45,549 nt of DNA from Panacagrimonas sp. Its GTDB lineage: Bacteria; Pseudomonadota; Gammaproteobacteria; Nevskiales; Nevskiaceae. The notes under the pieces were generated by a model. That model was not told the origin of the DNA, did not search any database, and saw only the letters and a list, made by a program, of their open reading frames with translations. Made by a program: the position numbers and the translations under genes. Where the stretch lies: the NCBI RefSeq assembly GCF_020697055.1, contig NZ_JAJFBP010000035.1, forward strand, positions 1-45,549. The letters are read 5' to 3'. Positions 25,726 to 34,539 of the stretch are shown piece by piece; the first letter of the stretch is position 1; the number at the start of each line of letters is the position of its first letter.

Positions 25726-25802
25726 TGGCGCGCCTGAGACGATTCGAACGTCCGACCCTTGCCTTCGGAGGGCAATACTCTATCCAGCTGAGCTACAGGC
25801 GC
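25726..25802 (-). tRNA. tRNA-Arg(CCG)
   Basis: The minus strand folds into a cloverleaf: acceptor GCGCCTG/CAGGCGC, D stem GCTC/GAGT, anticodon stem TTGCC/GGCAA with loop CTCCGAA, and T stem GGACG/CGTCT with loop TTCGAAT. The anticodon is CCG, which reads CGG arginine codons. The CCA end is encoded (25726-25728). Confidence 0.97.
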
Positions 25803-25826
25803 GGATTGAACCGCGGAGAGTTTAGC

Positions 25827-27038
25827 TCAGGCCGCCGCCGATGGCGCCTGCGGCTGCTGCAGGGAGAGCTTTTCCAGCGCCGCGATGATGTGGCCCAGGT
25901 CCTCGTCGCTGTGCGCCGCACTCAGGCTGATGCGCACGATGTTGAGCCCGCTGGGGGTGGCCGGCGGAATCATCAGGTTGGTGTACACGCCGGCGTCCAT
26001 CAGGCCCTGCCACAGCGCCATCGCCGCGTCGCGCTGATCGAACACGATGGCCGCGACCGGCCCGGGCTCCTCGGTGCCGGTGCGATAGCCCAGTCGTGCA
26101 AGCGCTTCGTAGAGCCGGTGGACGTGGCGCCACAGCCGCGCGCGCAGATCCTGGCCATCGAGCACGCGCCGCAGCGCCTGGCGCGTGGCCGCGATCACGC
26201 CCGGCGGCGGCGAGGCGGTGAAGATGTACGGCCGGCTGGCCATGCGGATCAGTTCGAGCTCGGGATGGCGGCTGACGCAGAAGCCTCCGACGCCGCCCAG
26301 GCTCTTGGAGAACGTGCCGACGATGAAGTCGACCTGGTCGAGCAGGCCCAGCTCCTCGCAGATGCCCAGTCCGCGCGCGCCGAACAGGCCGAACGAGTGC
26401 GCCTCGTCGACCATCAGGTACGCACCGTGGCGGCGCGTGATCTCGGCCATCTCGCGCAGCGGCGCGCGATCGCCCAGCGTGCTGTACAGGCTCTCCACCA
26501 CGACGAGTGCTCGCTTGGCTTCCTCACCGAGGCGCGCGAGTCGGCGGTCGAGATTCTCCGCGTCGTTGTGGCGGAAGCGGATCGTCGTGGCCAGGCTCAG
26601 CCGGCACGCGTCGTGGATGCTGGCGTGGCTGTCGGCGTCGATCACCAGCGTGTCGCCGGCCGAGGCCAGCGCGGAGATCGCGCCGAGGTTGGCCTGATAT
26701 CCGGTCGAGAACACGATGCCGGCGGGCCAACCGAAGGCATCGGCGAGCGCCCGCTCGAGCTCGCGGTGGCCGGCGTAGTTGCCGCTGGCCATGCGCGAAC
26801 CGGTGGTGCCGGTGCCCATCGATTCGATCGCCTTGATCGCCGCGGCGCGGCATTCGGCATCGAACGTCAGGCCCAGATAGTTGTTGGTGCCGGCCAGAAC
26901 GACGCGACGGCCCGCGATCACGGCCGAGGTGGCCGAATTCACTTCGTCCATCGGCGTGGCCACCGACGACGGCCGCTTGTCGTCGCCCAGCGCCGAGCGC
27001 AACCGGGCCAGCGCTTCGAATTTGTCGAACAGGCTCAC
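25827..27038 (-). CDS. spt: Serine palmitoyltransferase (alpha-oxoamine synthase)
   Basis: The 403-residue PLP enzyme starts at a GTG. Its Schiff-base lysine is K245 in GTFSKSLGGVGGFCVSRHP; DEAHSFG (211-217) and DADSHAS (134-140, H138 stacks on PLP) are typical of the family. The run RPYIFTASPPP and the FSKS-VGGF motif match bacterial serine palmitoyltransferase more than BioF, KBL or ALAS, which read differently here. It would condense serine with an acyl thioester to 3-ketosphinganine. It is the third gene of a minus-strand unit after an acyl-AMP ligase and an ACP (12 bp away), the same gene group as in the Caulobacter ceramide pathway. CqsA-like or other oxoamine chemistry is the main alternative. 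Confidence 0.8.
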   Translation of the reverse strand: MSLFDKFEALARLRSALGDDKRPSSVATPMDEVNSATSAVIAGRRVVLAGTNNYLGLTFDAECRAAAIKAIESMGTGTTGSRMASGNYAGHRELERALADAFGWPAGIVFSTGYQANLGAISALASAGDTLVIDADSHASIHDACRLSLATTIRFRHNDAENLDRRLARLGEEAKRALVVVESLYSTLGDRAPLREMAEITRRHGAYLMVDEAHSFGLFGARGLGICEELGLLDQVDFIVGTFSKSLGGVGGFCVSRHPELELIRMASRPYIFTASPPPGVIAATRQALRRVLDGQDLRARLWRHVHRLYEALARLGYRTGTEEPGPVAAIVFDQRDAAMALWQGLMDAGVYTNLMIPPATPSGLNIVRISLSAAHSDEDLGHIIAALEKLSLQQPQAPSAAA

Positions 27039-27050
27039 GCGGGGCTGGGG

Positions 27051-27305
27051 TCAGTTGGTCTTGGCGAGCAGCTTGGCGACACCGGCGCAGAGCTGATCCA
27101 GCGTGCGGGCGTCGGCGAGGGTCTCGACCGGCACCGACACGTCGAGTCGATCCTCGATCTCCATGACCATGTCCATCACCTGCACCGAATCCAGCCCGAG
27201 CTCGCGCGCCAGATCGGTGCTGCCGGCGATGTCGACGGCGTCCGGCCGAACGGTCGCCAATGCCGCGCGAACCGCCTGCTCGACCCGGGAGGCCGTATTC
27301 GTCAT
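27051..27305 (-). CDS. Acyl carrier protein of the sphingolipid cluster
   Basis: I chose the ATG at 27305 as the start; the frame is open further upstream. The 84-residue protein is an ACP with the phosphopantetheine serine S40 in LARELGLDSVQVMDMVMEIE, followed by the helix around EDRLDVSVP. It lies 12 bp before spt, so it probably delivers the acyl chain to Spt or to the N-acyltransferase, as AcpR does in Caulobacter. It would be activated by the Sfp-type transferase at 32829. Its position in the pathway is inferred; the ACP identity is secure. Confidence 0.88.
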   Translation of the reverse strand: MTNTASRVEQAVRAALATVRPDAVDIAGSTDLARELGLDSVQVMDMVMEIEDRLDVSVPVETLADARTLDQLCAGVAKLLAKTN

Positions 27306-27447
27306 CGAAACCGATTCCATGCTGCCGCGGCCCAAGGCCCAAGAGGCGCCAGTATCTCAAAACGGGAGCGGGACGAACCAGATTGCCTCACCGCGCGGCG
27401 GGCGCGCGGGACTTCGGTTCGGGACAAAAGGGCAAAGCGCCCGATGC

Positions 27448-29271
27448 TCAGCCGGTCGCGGCGACCGTGGCCTCGTCGGCGGGCGCACGCATCCGCACCC
27501 GGGCCCCATCGCTGATCAGGCCGCGCGAGGCGTTCTTCCAGCGCTCGCCGGCGTGGCGTTCGAGGAATTCCTTGCGCGCGGTGCTGCGCGACAGCTTGCC
27601 CGACGACGTGCGCGGCAGCGTGTGCGGCGGCACCAGCTCGATCAGGCAATTGATGCCGAATTCCGCATAGACCGCCTGCTGCAGACGCTCGACCAGCGAG
27701 GTCAGCGCGGATGGATCGGTCTCGCGGCATTGCACGACCAGCACCGCGACCTCACCGCCGTCTTCGCCCGCGATCGAGAACGCGGACGTGTCGGTCGGAC
27801 GCACCTCGGGCTGCTGCTCGGCGAGCAGCTCGATGTCCTGCGGCCAGATGTTGCGGCCGTTGATGATCAGCAGGTCCTTGGCGCGACCGGTGATGTGCAG
27901 GTTGCCGTCGACGCAGTAGCCCAGATCGCCGGTATTGAGCCAGCCGTCCGGGGACAGCGCTTCACGCGTGGCGTCGACGTTGCCGAAGTAGCCCGACATC
28001 ACGCTGGGCCCGCGCAGGAAGATGCGGCCGCAGCGGCGATCCGGCAGCAGCGCGCCGCGCTCGTCGCGAATCTCCACTTCGAATCCCGGCAGCGGCCGCC
28101 CGCAATTGATGTAGCCGCTGCTGCGCGGCGCATCGATGGCGACGGGGCGCGCTTCGCCGTGCAGCGACAGGTGCTCGGCGTCGACGTGGTCGATCTGCGA
28201 ACCCGTGCCGATCGGCGCGAAGCTCACGCCCAGCGCGCATTCGGCCATGCCGTAGCTCGGCAGGAAGGCGCTGGCATTGAACCCGGCCGTCGACAGCACG
28301 TCGGCGAACGTCTGCAGCCACTCGGGATGGATCATCTCGGCGCCGACACCGGCGACGCGCCAGGCGGACAGATCCAGCGCCTCGGCGTCCTTCGGCCGCA
28401 GGCGGCGCGCGCACAGCGCGTAGCCGAACGGCGGGCTGAACGAGATCGTCGCGCGGTTCTGCGACATCAGCTTCAGCCACAGCCGCGGTCGCATCGCGAA
28501 TTCGCGCGTGGCCAGATAGTCGACCGAGCGCTGCGTGGCGACACAGCCGAGCACGATCCCGACCAGACCCATGTCGTGGTAGTACGGCAGCCACGAGCAG
28601 AAGCGATCGCCCGGATTCAGACGGAACCCGTGGTTGAAGATCGCCTCGAGGTTATTGAGCACGGCCGACTGCTTGATCATCGTGCCGCGCGGGAAGCGCG
28701 TGCTGCCCGACGTGTACTGCAGGTAGGCCAGCTCGTCCGGACGCGGCGGCTCGGTGAGCGTGGTGTCGGCCGGCAGCGCCATGAACTGCTCGCGCGTTCC
28801 GGCGAGCTTCATCGGCACGCCCTGCGCGGCTTCGCGCAGCAGGTCTTCGAACTCGGCCGGCGCGAATGCCGCGACGGCCTGGCAATCGCGCAGCATCTGG
28901 CGCAGATGGCGCACGTACGCTTCGCGCCCGCCCAGATGGATCGCGGCGGGCAGCGGCACCGGCACCATCGCCGCGTACTGGCACGCGTAGAACATCACCG
29001 CGAAATCGGGATGCGTGTGCGCCACCAGCGCCACGCGGCTGCCGCGACCGAACTTCTGCAGGCGCAGCGCGAGTTCGCGCGCCTGCTCGCGCAGCGCGCG
29101 ATACGGCAACGCCGCGACGAGTTCGCCGCGTCCGTCGTAGTAGTTGAACCCCGTCGATCCCTGAGCGGCGTAATCAAGCGCTTCGGGCAGCGTCGCGAAG
29201 TCCGCGCGCCGAAGCGATATTCCGCTCTCAGTCGGAGTCAACTGATTGTCAGCAGCCAAGGCACCTTCCAA
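27448..29271 (-). CDS. Fatty acyl-AMP ligase / acyl-ACP synthetase
   Basis: The frame is open from a TTG at 29271; a second TTG at 29259, after GGAAGG, may be the true start. The roughly 605-residue adenylating enzyme has YTSGSTRFPRG (186-196), SWLPYYHDMGLVGIVLGCV (typical of FAAL ligases), PSYGMAECALGVSFAP and the GWLNTGDLGY-x-VDGNLHITGR C-terminal signature. FAALs make acyl-AMP and pass the chain to a carrier rather than to CoA. The ACP gene follows after 142 bp, so this is the likely AasR-type loader. Its lysine-containing C-terminal motif SSGKLSRSTARKEF is intact. Confidence 0.88.
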   Translation of the reverse strand: MEGALAADNQLTPTESGISLRRADFATLPEALDYAAQGSTGFNYYDGRGELVAALPYRALREQARELALRLQKFGRGSRVALVAHTHPDFAVMFYACQYAAMVPVPLPAAIHLGGREAYVRHLRQMLRDCQAVAAFAPAEFEDLLREAAQGVPMKLAGTREQFMALPADTTLTEPPRPDELAYLQYTSGSTRFPRGTMIKQSAVLNNLEAIFNHGFRLNPGDRFCSWLPYYHDMGLVGIVLGCVATQRSVDYLATREFAMRPRLWLKLMSQNRATISFSPPFGYALCARRLRPKDAEALDLSAWRVAGVGAEMIHPEWLQTFADVLSTAGFNASAFLPSYGMAECALGVSFAPIGTGSQIDHVDAEHLSLHGEARPVAIDAPRSSGYINCGRPLPGFEVEIRDERGALLPDRRCGRIFLRGPSVMSGYFGNVDATREALSPDGWLNTGDLGYCVDGNLHITGRAKDLLIINGRNIWPQDIELLAEQQPEVRPTDTSAFSIAGEDGGEVAVLVVQCRETDPSALTSLVERLQQAVYAEFGINCLIELVPPHTLPRTSSGKLSRSTARKEFLERHAGERWKNASRGLISDGARVRMRAPADEATVAATG

Positions 29272-29372
29272 AGGAATTCACTCCCGCAACGCCTGGGTTC
29301 GCGCGTCCCGCCGCCCCGTCGGACGCTCCCCGTGAATGCACGCGACCCATCATCGGAATGTCAGCGCCCGGC

Positions 29373-29401
29373 ACTGTAATGGGTGCGACACAAGCGCGCA
29401 A
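29373..29401 (-). promoter_or_regulatory. Candidate sigma-70 promoter for the ligase-ACP-spt unit
   Basis: On the minus strand TTGCGC (29396-29401) and TACAGT (29373-29378) are 17 bp apart, about 100 bp before the ligase start, in an A/T-richer stretch of the 211-bp gap. Confidence 0.55.
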
Positions 29402-29440
29402 TTACATTGTCATGAATTCATTGCCATATGCCCTGACGAT

Positions 29441-29458
29441 GTAAGGCAGGCGTAAGGC
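29441..29458. promoter_or_regulatory. 11-bp-period direct repeat, candidate response-regulator site
   Basis: GTAAGGC occurs twice (29441-29447 and 29452-29458), four bases apart. Seven-base direct repeats with 11-bp period are the usual layout for OmpR/PhoB/PmrA-family regulators. It sits about 40 bp upstream of the candidate -35; a regulator of that family is encoded at 34540. Confidence 0.45.
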
Positions 29459-29482
29459 CCGGGAAAGCTTCTGTCCGCTCGT

Positions 29483-31489
29483 TCAGGAAGCCGGCCGATC
29501 GAGGAATCCGGCCAGGTCCTGCAGCGTCGGATAGTCGAACAGGTCCATGACGTCGAGCCGTCCCGGGAAGGTCTCATCGATCGCCTCGTGCAATCGCGCC
29601 AGGGTGAGCGAACTCAGATTGATCTCGAACAGATTGGTTCCCGGATCGATGCGCTTGTCCGGAATCACCCGCGCACACAACCCCTGCAGGCATTCGAGCG
29701 TTCCGGGCGCGGCCGCCGCAGCCGCGCTGCCCGAGTCGCCCGCCACCGGGTCCAGCAGCGGCGCGAGCGCGCGCACGGCCTCGTCGAATTCGCCCTGTTC
29801 GAACGCGCGCGCCAGCGCATGGCGCTGCAGCTTGCCGCTGGTGGTCTTGGGGATGCGCGTCACCGGCACGACGTAACCGACCTCCAGGCCCGCCTGCTGG
29901 CCCAGCACCCGGCGCAGCTCGCGCGCCTGCGGCACGAACGCCTCGATCGATTCGCGGTGCAGGACGAACAGCACCAGCGATTCCCCGCCCTGGCGCCCCG
30001 GCACCTGCGCACCGGCCGCGACGACCTTGTTGATCTCGATCCCCGGCACCTCGGCCGCGAGCCCTTCCAGGTCGTGCGGGTACCAGTTCTGGCCGTTGAC
30101 GAAGATCACGTCCTTGGTGCGCCCGGCGATCACCAGGTCGCCGCTTTCCGGGGACAGGAACCCGAGGTCGCCCGTGTCGAGCCAGCCCTCGCTTCCCGGG
30201 AGCGCCGCGCGCGTGGCGTCCTCGTCGCGGAAATAGCCACGCGTGACGTTGTCTCCGCGGATCAGCACGTGTCCCAGGCGGCCGGCCTCCAGCGCTGCGC
30301 CGTCTTCGGCCGCGATGCGCAGATCGGTGCCCGGAACCGCCCGGCCGAGCCGCACGAGTTCGACGGCGCGCGGCGCGTCGGCGGCCAGCGCGCGCACCGC
30401 CCGCCCGATCGCCAGCTCCGCCCGATCGACATGCGTCGACTGCAGCGCGCTGCCCGGCTCCGGAAAGCTCACCGCGAGGCTCGCCTCGGCCAGCCCGTAG
30501 ACCGGGAACATCGCGCTCGCGCGCAGGCCCAGCGGCCCCATCACGTCCAGGAAGCGTCGGCACAGCGCCGCCGAGATCGGCTCCGCGCCGTTGAACAGCA
30601 GACGAACCGGGGACAGGTCCAGTCCCTGCGGCCTCTTCGATTCGAACTGCTTCAGGTAGTGCTCGTAGCCGAAGTTGGGCGAGCACAGCACCGTCGCGCG
30701 CAGCTCGGTGGCCTTGGCCAGCCACAGCAGCGGGCGTCGCGCGAACAGCTCGGTACGCATCACCGCATGGGTGACGCCGCAGGCGAGCATGTTCAGGTGG
30801 AAGCCGATCAGCCCCATGTCGTGGGTCAGCGGCATCCAGCTCAGCGCGACGTCGCGGTCGGTGAAACGCGCCGCGGTGCGGATCGATGCCAGGTTCGCGC
30901 AGATGTTGCGATGGGTCAGCACCACGCCCTTGGGCTCGCGCGTGGAACCCGACGAGTACTGGATGAACGCGATGTCGTCCGCGGCGGCCGCGGATTCGAC
31001 GCCGGCCGCGCCGGCCAGATCCAGCGCGCCGATCTGCAGGCTGCGCTCGCGCAGGCGGGCGTGCTCCGCTCCCAGATCGTGGGTGGACGCAAACGCGTCC
31101 ACGCGTTCGAACGTGCGCGCATCGCTGTAGACCCAGGCGCGATCGAACTGCCCGAACACCCGGAACAGCTTGCGCCGGTGCTCGTCGCTGATGCCCACCG
31201 CGATCGGCACCGGCACCAGGCGCCCGAGCACGCAGGCCCAGAACATCTCCAGGAAGCGCTCGTTGTCGTTGACGAACAGGATCACCGCGTCCCCGGGACG
31301 CAGATCCCGACGCTGCAGCGCGCCGAGCAGGCGCAGCGCGCGGCGTTCGAGCTCGACGAACGTCAGCGCGCGCTGATCGTCTTCGCCGTCGATCAGGATC
31401 AGCTGGCGATCCTCGCGCCGGTTGGCGCGCAGGGCCGCAGTGAGGGTTTCGAAACGCGCAGCAGCGGACACGTCGATGGAAGGAGGCAC
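29483..31489 (-). CDS. Fatty acyl-AMP ligase fused to a C-terminal carrier domain
   Basis: The 668-residue protein starts at a GTG 8 bp after the P450 stop. The N-terminal 590 residues are an FAAL: QYSSGSTREPKGVVLTHRN (177-195), LSWMPLTHDMGLIGFHLNML and YGLAEASLAVSFPEPG, then GWLDTGDLGFLSPESGDLVI and TSGKLQRHALARAFEQ. Residues 596-668 form an ACP-like domain with the likely pantetheine serine 627 in INLSSLTLARL; the usual Asp before Ser is replaced by Ser. The fusion allows direct transfer of acyl-AMP to its own carrier. With the adjacent P450 it suggests oxidation of the carrier-bound chain. Confidence 0.88.
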   Translation of the reverse strand: MPPSIDVSAAARFETLTAALRANRREDRQLILIDGEDDQRALTFVELERRALRLLGALQRRDLRPGDAVILFVNDNERFLEMFWACVLGRLVPVPIAVGISDEHRRKLFRVFGQFDRAWVYSDARTFERVDAFASTHDLGAEHARLRERSLQIGALDLAGAAGVESAAAADDIAFIQYSSGSTREPKGVVLTHRNICANLASIRTAARFTDRDVALSWMPLTHDMGLIGFHLNMLACGVTHAVMRTELFARRPLLWLAKATELRATVLCSPNFGYEHYLKQFESKRPQGLDLSPVRLLFNGAEPISAALCRRFLDVMGPLGLRASAMFPVYGLAEASLAVSFPEPGSALQSTHVDRAELAIGRAVRALAADAPRAVELVRLGRAVPGTDLRIAAEDGAALEAGRLGHVLIRGDNVTRGYFRDEDATRAALPGSEGWLDTGDLGFLSPESGDLVIAGRTKDVIFVNGQNWYPHDLEGLAAEVPGIEINKVVAAGAQVPGRQGGESLVLFVLHRESIEAFVPQARELRRVLGQQAGLEVGYVVPVTRIPKTTSGKLQRHALARAFEQGEFDEAVRALAPLLDPVAGDSGSAAAAAAPGTLECLQGLCARVIPDKRIDPGTNLFEINLSSLTLARLHEAIDETFPGRLDVMDLFDYPTLQDLAGFLDRPAS

Positions 31490-31497
31490 GCGAGAGC

Positions 31498-32790
31498 TCA
31501 GCGCGCGATCACCTGCATCAGCAAGTCCTCGCGCGTACGAAGATTGACCTGGAATTCGGCCGGTGGCGGCACCGGTCCCGCGTATTTTAGGCGGAAGCGG
31601 CGCACGGCCATGCGCAGGTGCTGGTTCATCTCCACCATCGCAAAGCCCTCGCCGATGCAGTGGCGTGCCCCGGCCGAGAACGGAATGAACGCGAAACGGT
31701 GGCGGCTGGCCTCGGCCTCCGGCGTGAACCGATCGGGATCGTAGGCCTCGGGATCGCCGTGCCAGTGTCGCGGATCGCGATGCAGCAGGTACGGGCTGAT
31801 GAAGATGTCGGCGCCGGCCGGCACGCGGTACGGACCCAGCCGGTCGTCCTCGATCGCACGACGGCTGAACAGCCAGACCGGCGGATACAGGCGCAGCGTC
31901 TCGTGCAGCACCTGCTCCGCATAGGGCACCGGCACATCGGGCGCCGAGGCCTCCACCGCCGCCTGCAGGCGCGCCTCGATCTCCGGATGCTGCGACAGGC
32001 GATACCAGGTCCAGTTGAGCGTCGCCGCCGTGGTCTCGTGACCCGCGACGATCAGCGACATGATCTCGTCGATCAGCGCCTTTTCCGGCATCGCCTCGCC
32101 GCTGTCCTTGTCGCGCGCTTCCATCAGCATCGACAGGAAATCCATCTCGACGCGCTGCTCGCGGCGCCGGTCCTCGATCATCTGGCGCACCAGCTTGGTC
32201 AGCGCGCGGAACTGCGCGGCGAAGCGCAGGTCGCGCTGGCTGTCGCGCGCGATCATCGTGAACGGGTGCTCGCCGATCTCGTTGGTGAGCTTGTCCAGGT
32301 CCACGCTGAACAAGGCCTGCAGCACGATGTTCAGCGACAGCTCGCTGGTTTCACGCGTGACGTTGACCGGTTCGCCGTCGACGGCACGTTGCGCCCAGCG
32401 CTCCATCAACGCGGCGTTGTGCCGCTCGATCAGGCCGGCGAACTGGCGGATCACGCGGCTGTGGAAGGCCGGCTGCATCATCCGGCGCTGGCGCGCCCAG
32501 AAATCGCCGTCGCTGACGATCAGGCCGTTGCCCAGCAGCATGCGCACCCGCTCCAGGCCCACGCCCTTGCGGTAGTTCTGGCGGTTGGTCAGCAGGATCC
32601 ATTTCAGATGATCGGGATCGAACACCACCAGGCTGTCCTTGGGCCGCGTCACGGTCGGCACGCGCACCACGTCGCCCCAGCGCGGCTGCAGGCCCTGCAG
32701 CACCGGCAGGCTCTCGTCGTTGGCGTCGATGTCCCAGGCCTGTTCGGGCCCCGGCGCCAGCGGCGCCTGGTCCTGCGTAATCTCGGTCAT
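31498..32790 (-). CDS. Cytochrome P450
   Basis: The 430-residue P450 has the oxygen-activation motif AGHETT (249-254), ExxR as ETLR (297-300), DPDRF and the heme loop FIPFSAGARHCIG with axial C378. There is no N-terminal membrane anchor, so it is soluble or peripheral. It is the first gene of the minus-strand unit, 38 bp from the divergent phosphopantetheinyl transferase. Its overall look suggests a fatty-acid or lipid hydroxylase. It probably modifies the chain held by the fused ACP of the next gene or the finished base; the substrate is inferred from neighbours only. Redox partners are not encoded in the window. Confidence 0.92.
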   Translation of the reverse strand: MTEITQDQAPLAPGPEQAWDIDANDESLPVLQGLQPRWGDVVRVPTVTRPKDSLVVFDPDHLKWILLTNRQNYRKGVGLERVRMLLGNGLIVSDGDFWARQRRMMQPAFHSRVIRQFAGLIERHNAALMERWAQRAVDGEPVNVTRETSELSLNIVLQALFSVDLDKLTNEIGEHPFTMIARDSQRDLRFAAQFRALTKLVRQMIEDRRREQRVEMDFLSMLMEARDKDSGEAMPEKALIDEIMSLIVAGHETTAATLNWTWYRLSQHPEIEARLQAAVEASAPDVPVPYAEQVLHETLRLYPPVWLFSRRAIEDDRLGPYRVPAGADIFISPYLLHRDPRHWHGDPEAYDPDRFTPEAEASRHRFAFIPFSAGARHCIGEGFAMVEMNQHLRMAVRRFRLKYAGPVPPPAEFQVNLRTREDLLMQVIAR

Positions 32791-32828
32791 CCTCTTCGCG
32801 CCACGATCCGTCCCATTTTCAGCCCGCC

Positions 32829-33431
32829 ATGCTATCGCCCGAGCGCATCAGCGTCCTGTTCGCCGGAGACGACGCGCTCGAGCCCGCCCTCGAAGCCGCC
32901 TGGCTCGACGACCTGTCCGCGGACCGGCGGGCCCGGCTCGAGTCGATGCCGGATCCCGCCGATCGGCGCCGCTCGCTGATCGCCGGCCGGCTGCTGCTGC
33001 GCGGCACGCAGGACCTCGCGCTACCGGTGCACGCGGCGACGCACGTCTCGACCGCCCACTGCGCCGGTCGCGTGGTCTGCGCCGTGTCGCGGGATACGCC
33101 GCTCGGCGTGGACGTCGAGCCGCTGGACGCGAATCCGCCGGGCCGGACCGACCTGTACGTGAACGCCGACGAGCGCACGTTCGCCGGCGACGACCCGCAA
33201 CGCCTGCTGTGGCTCTGGACCCGCAAGGAAGCCGTGGCCAAGGCGGCGAGCCGGCGCGGCCTGCGCCTGCTCGGGCAGATCGATGTCCGCTCCGATCGGA
33301 CCGACTGCGAGGGCCGAAGCTGGCTCCTGCGGCCGCTGGATCTGGGTCCCGGGTTCGTGGCCCACCTGGCCTGCGTCGCTCCCCCGCCGCCGATCGTGAT
33401 CCGCGCTCATTCGCCGGAATCGCTGAGGTAG
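32829..33431 (+). CDS. 4'-phosphopantetheinyl transferase (Sfp/EntD-like)
   Basis: The 200-residue protein has the PPTase motifs: STAHCAG with H77, GVDVEPLD with D95 and E97 for Mg2+, and WTRKEAVAKAA (130-140) with K133, E134 and K138. It transfers phosphopantetheine from CoA to a carrier serine, here most likely the two ACPs of the cluster. It is divergent from the P450 gene across 38 bp. A dedicated PPTase suggests that these carriers are not well served by the housekeeping enzyme. Confidence 0.88.
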   Translation: MLSPERISVLFAGDDALEPALEAAWLDDLSADRRARLESMPDPADRRRSLIAGRLLLRGTQDLALPVHAATHVSTAHCAGRVVCAVSRDTPLGVDVEPLDANPPGRTDLYVNADERTFAGDDPQRLLWLWTRKEAVAKAASRRGLRLLGQIDVRSDRTDCEGRSWLLRPLDLGPGFVAHLACVAPPPPIVIRAHSPESLR

Positions 33432-33462
33432 ACTCGCGAATCCCGTATCAAAAGGTTTGACC

Positions 33463-34269
33463 GTGAGCAGTCGCGACCCCGTTTTGCCCCGCGCCATCAT
33501 CCTCAGCGCCGGCCAGGGCAGCCGCCTGCTCCCCCACACCGAGAACACCCCCAAGGCGCTGCTCGACCTGGGCGGTCGCAGCATGCTCGAGTGGCAGCTG
33601 CGCGGGCTGGCCGAGGCGGGCATCCGCGAAGCGGTGGTGGTCACCGGCTTTCGCGACGACCAGATCGACCGCGCGGTGGCGCAGAACGCGCCGCCCGGCC
33701 TGCGCGTGCGCACGCTCTACAACCCGTTCTACAAGCTGGCGGACAACCTCGCGAGCTGCTGGATGGCGCGCGGCGAGATGGACGGCGCGTTCCTGATCCT
33801 CAACGGCGACACGCTGTTCGAACCGGAGATCGCGCGCCGCCTGCTGTCGGCGCCGGCCGCTGCGATCACCGTCACGATCGACCGCAAGCCCGCCTACGAC
33901 GCGGACGACATGAAGGTCTGGACCGAAGGCACGCGCCTCAAGGCCATCGGCAAGAAGCTGCCGGCGCACGAGACCAACGGCGAGTCGATCGGCTTTCTGC
34001 GCTTCGAGGCGGCCGGCGCGGCGGCGTTCGTCGCCGAGATCGAACGCACGATGCGCACGCCCGAGGGGCCCGGCCTCTGGTACTTGTCGGCAATCCATCG
34101 CCTGGCCAACGCCGGCGTCGACGTGCGCGTCTGTTCGATCGAGGGCTTGCAGTGGGGAGAGCTGGATTTTCCGGCCGACCTGGTGCGCAACCGCGAGATC
34201 GCGGGCGGCTGGACAGCGGCGCAGGTGCGCGGTGCCGACACGGTCCCGGCGGTCGGCGTCGCCGGCTGA
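33463..34269 (+). CDS. Phosphocholine cytidylyltransferase-like nucleotidyltransferase
   Basis: I chose the GTG at 33463, because AAAGG lies seven bases before it; an in-frame TTG at 33457 is too close to that site. The 268-residue GT-A fold enzyme has AIILSAGQGSRLLPHTENTP and K31, then YNPFYKLADNLASCWMARGE and LILNGDTLFE with metal-binding D116. This is the pattern of LicC-like phosphocholine cytidylyltransferases and sugar-phosphate nucleotidyltransferases. It would make a CDP-activated head group for the CDP-alcohol phosphotransferases nearby. Which alcohol phosphate it uses is unknown. Confidence 0.85.
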   Translation: MSSRDPVLPRAIILSAGQGSRLLPHTENTPKALLDLGGRSMLEWQLRGLAEAGIREAVVVTGFRDDQIDRAVAQNAPPGLRVRTLYNPFYKLADNLASCWMARGEMDGAFLILNGDTLFEPEIARRLLSAPAAAITVTIDRKPAYDADDMKVWTEGTRLKAIGKKLPAHETNGESIGFLRFEAAGAAAFVAEIERTMRTPEGPGLWYLSAIHRLANAGVDVRVCSIEGLQWGELDFPADLVRNREIAGGWTAAQVRGADTVPAVGVAG

Positions 34270-34539
34270 CGCGGCGTTCGCTCCGCGTGCAACGTTCGGC
34301 CCGGGCTTCGGATCGCGGGGCTGCCGTCGATCACCGCCGATGCGCAACCGGCGGCCGCGTCGCACCACGCGGCGGTGACGACGCGGCCGTCGGCATCGAA
34401 TGAAAAAGCTCCGCCACCGTGATGCGTGGAGGTTTACAACCAGGCTGGCGACGGAGCGTAAAAAGGTCGCGACGATGAACCCAAACGGTATCGGCGCTGT
34501 CTTTCGCCAGGCTTTCAACGCTCGTGACGCCCTGATCGA

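Noticed and set aside
27103..29379. Long plus-strand open frame opposite the ACP and acyl-AMP ligase
   Set aside because: It has no domain pattern, and its opposite strand carries intact ACP and ligase motifs.
29588..31744. Long plus-strand open frame opposite the FAAL-ACP fusion
   Set aside because: Composition is Arg/Gln/His-rich and the other strand encodes all adenylation motifs.
34270..34539. Gap of 270 bp before the response regulator gene
   Set aside because: I looked for promoters, operators and small genes; no convincing signal was found.
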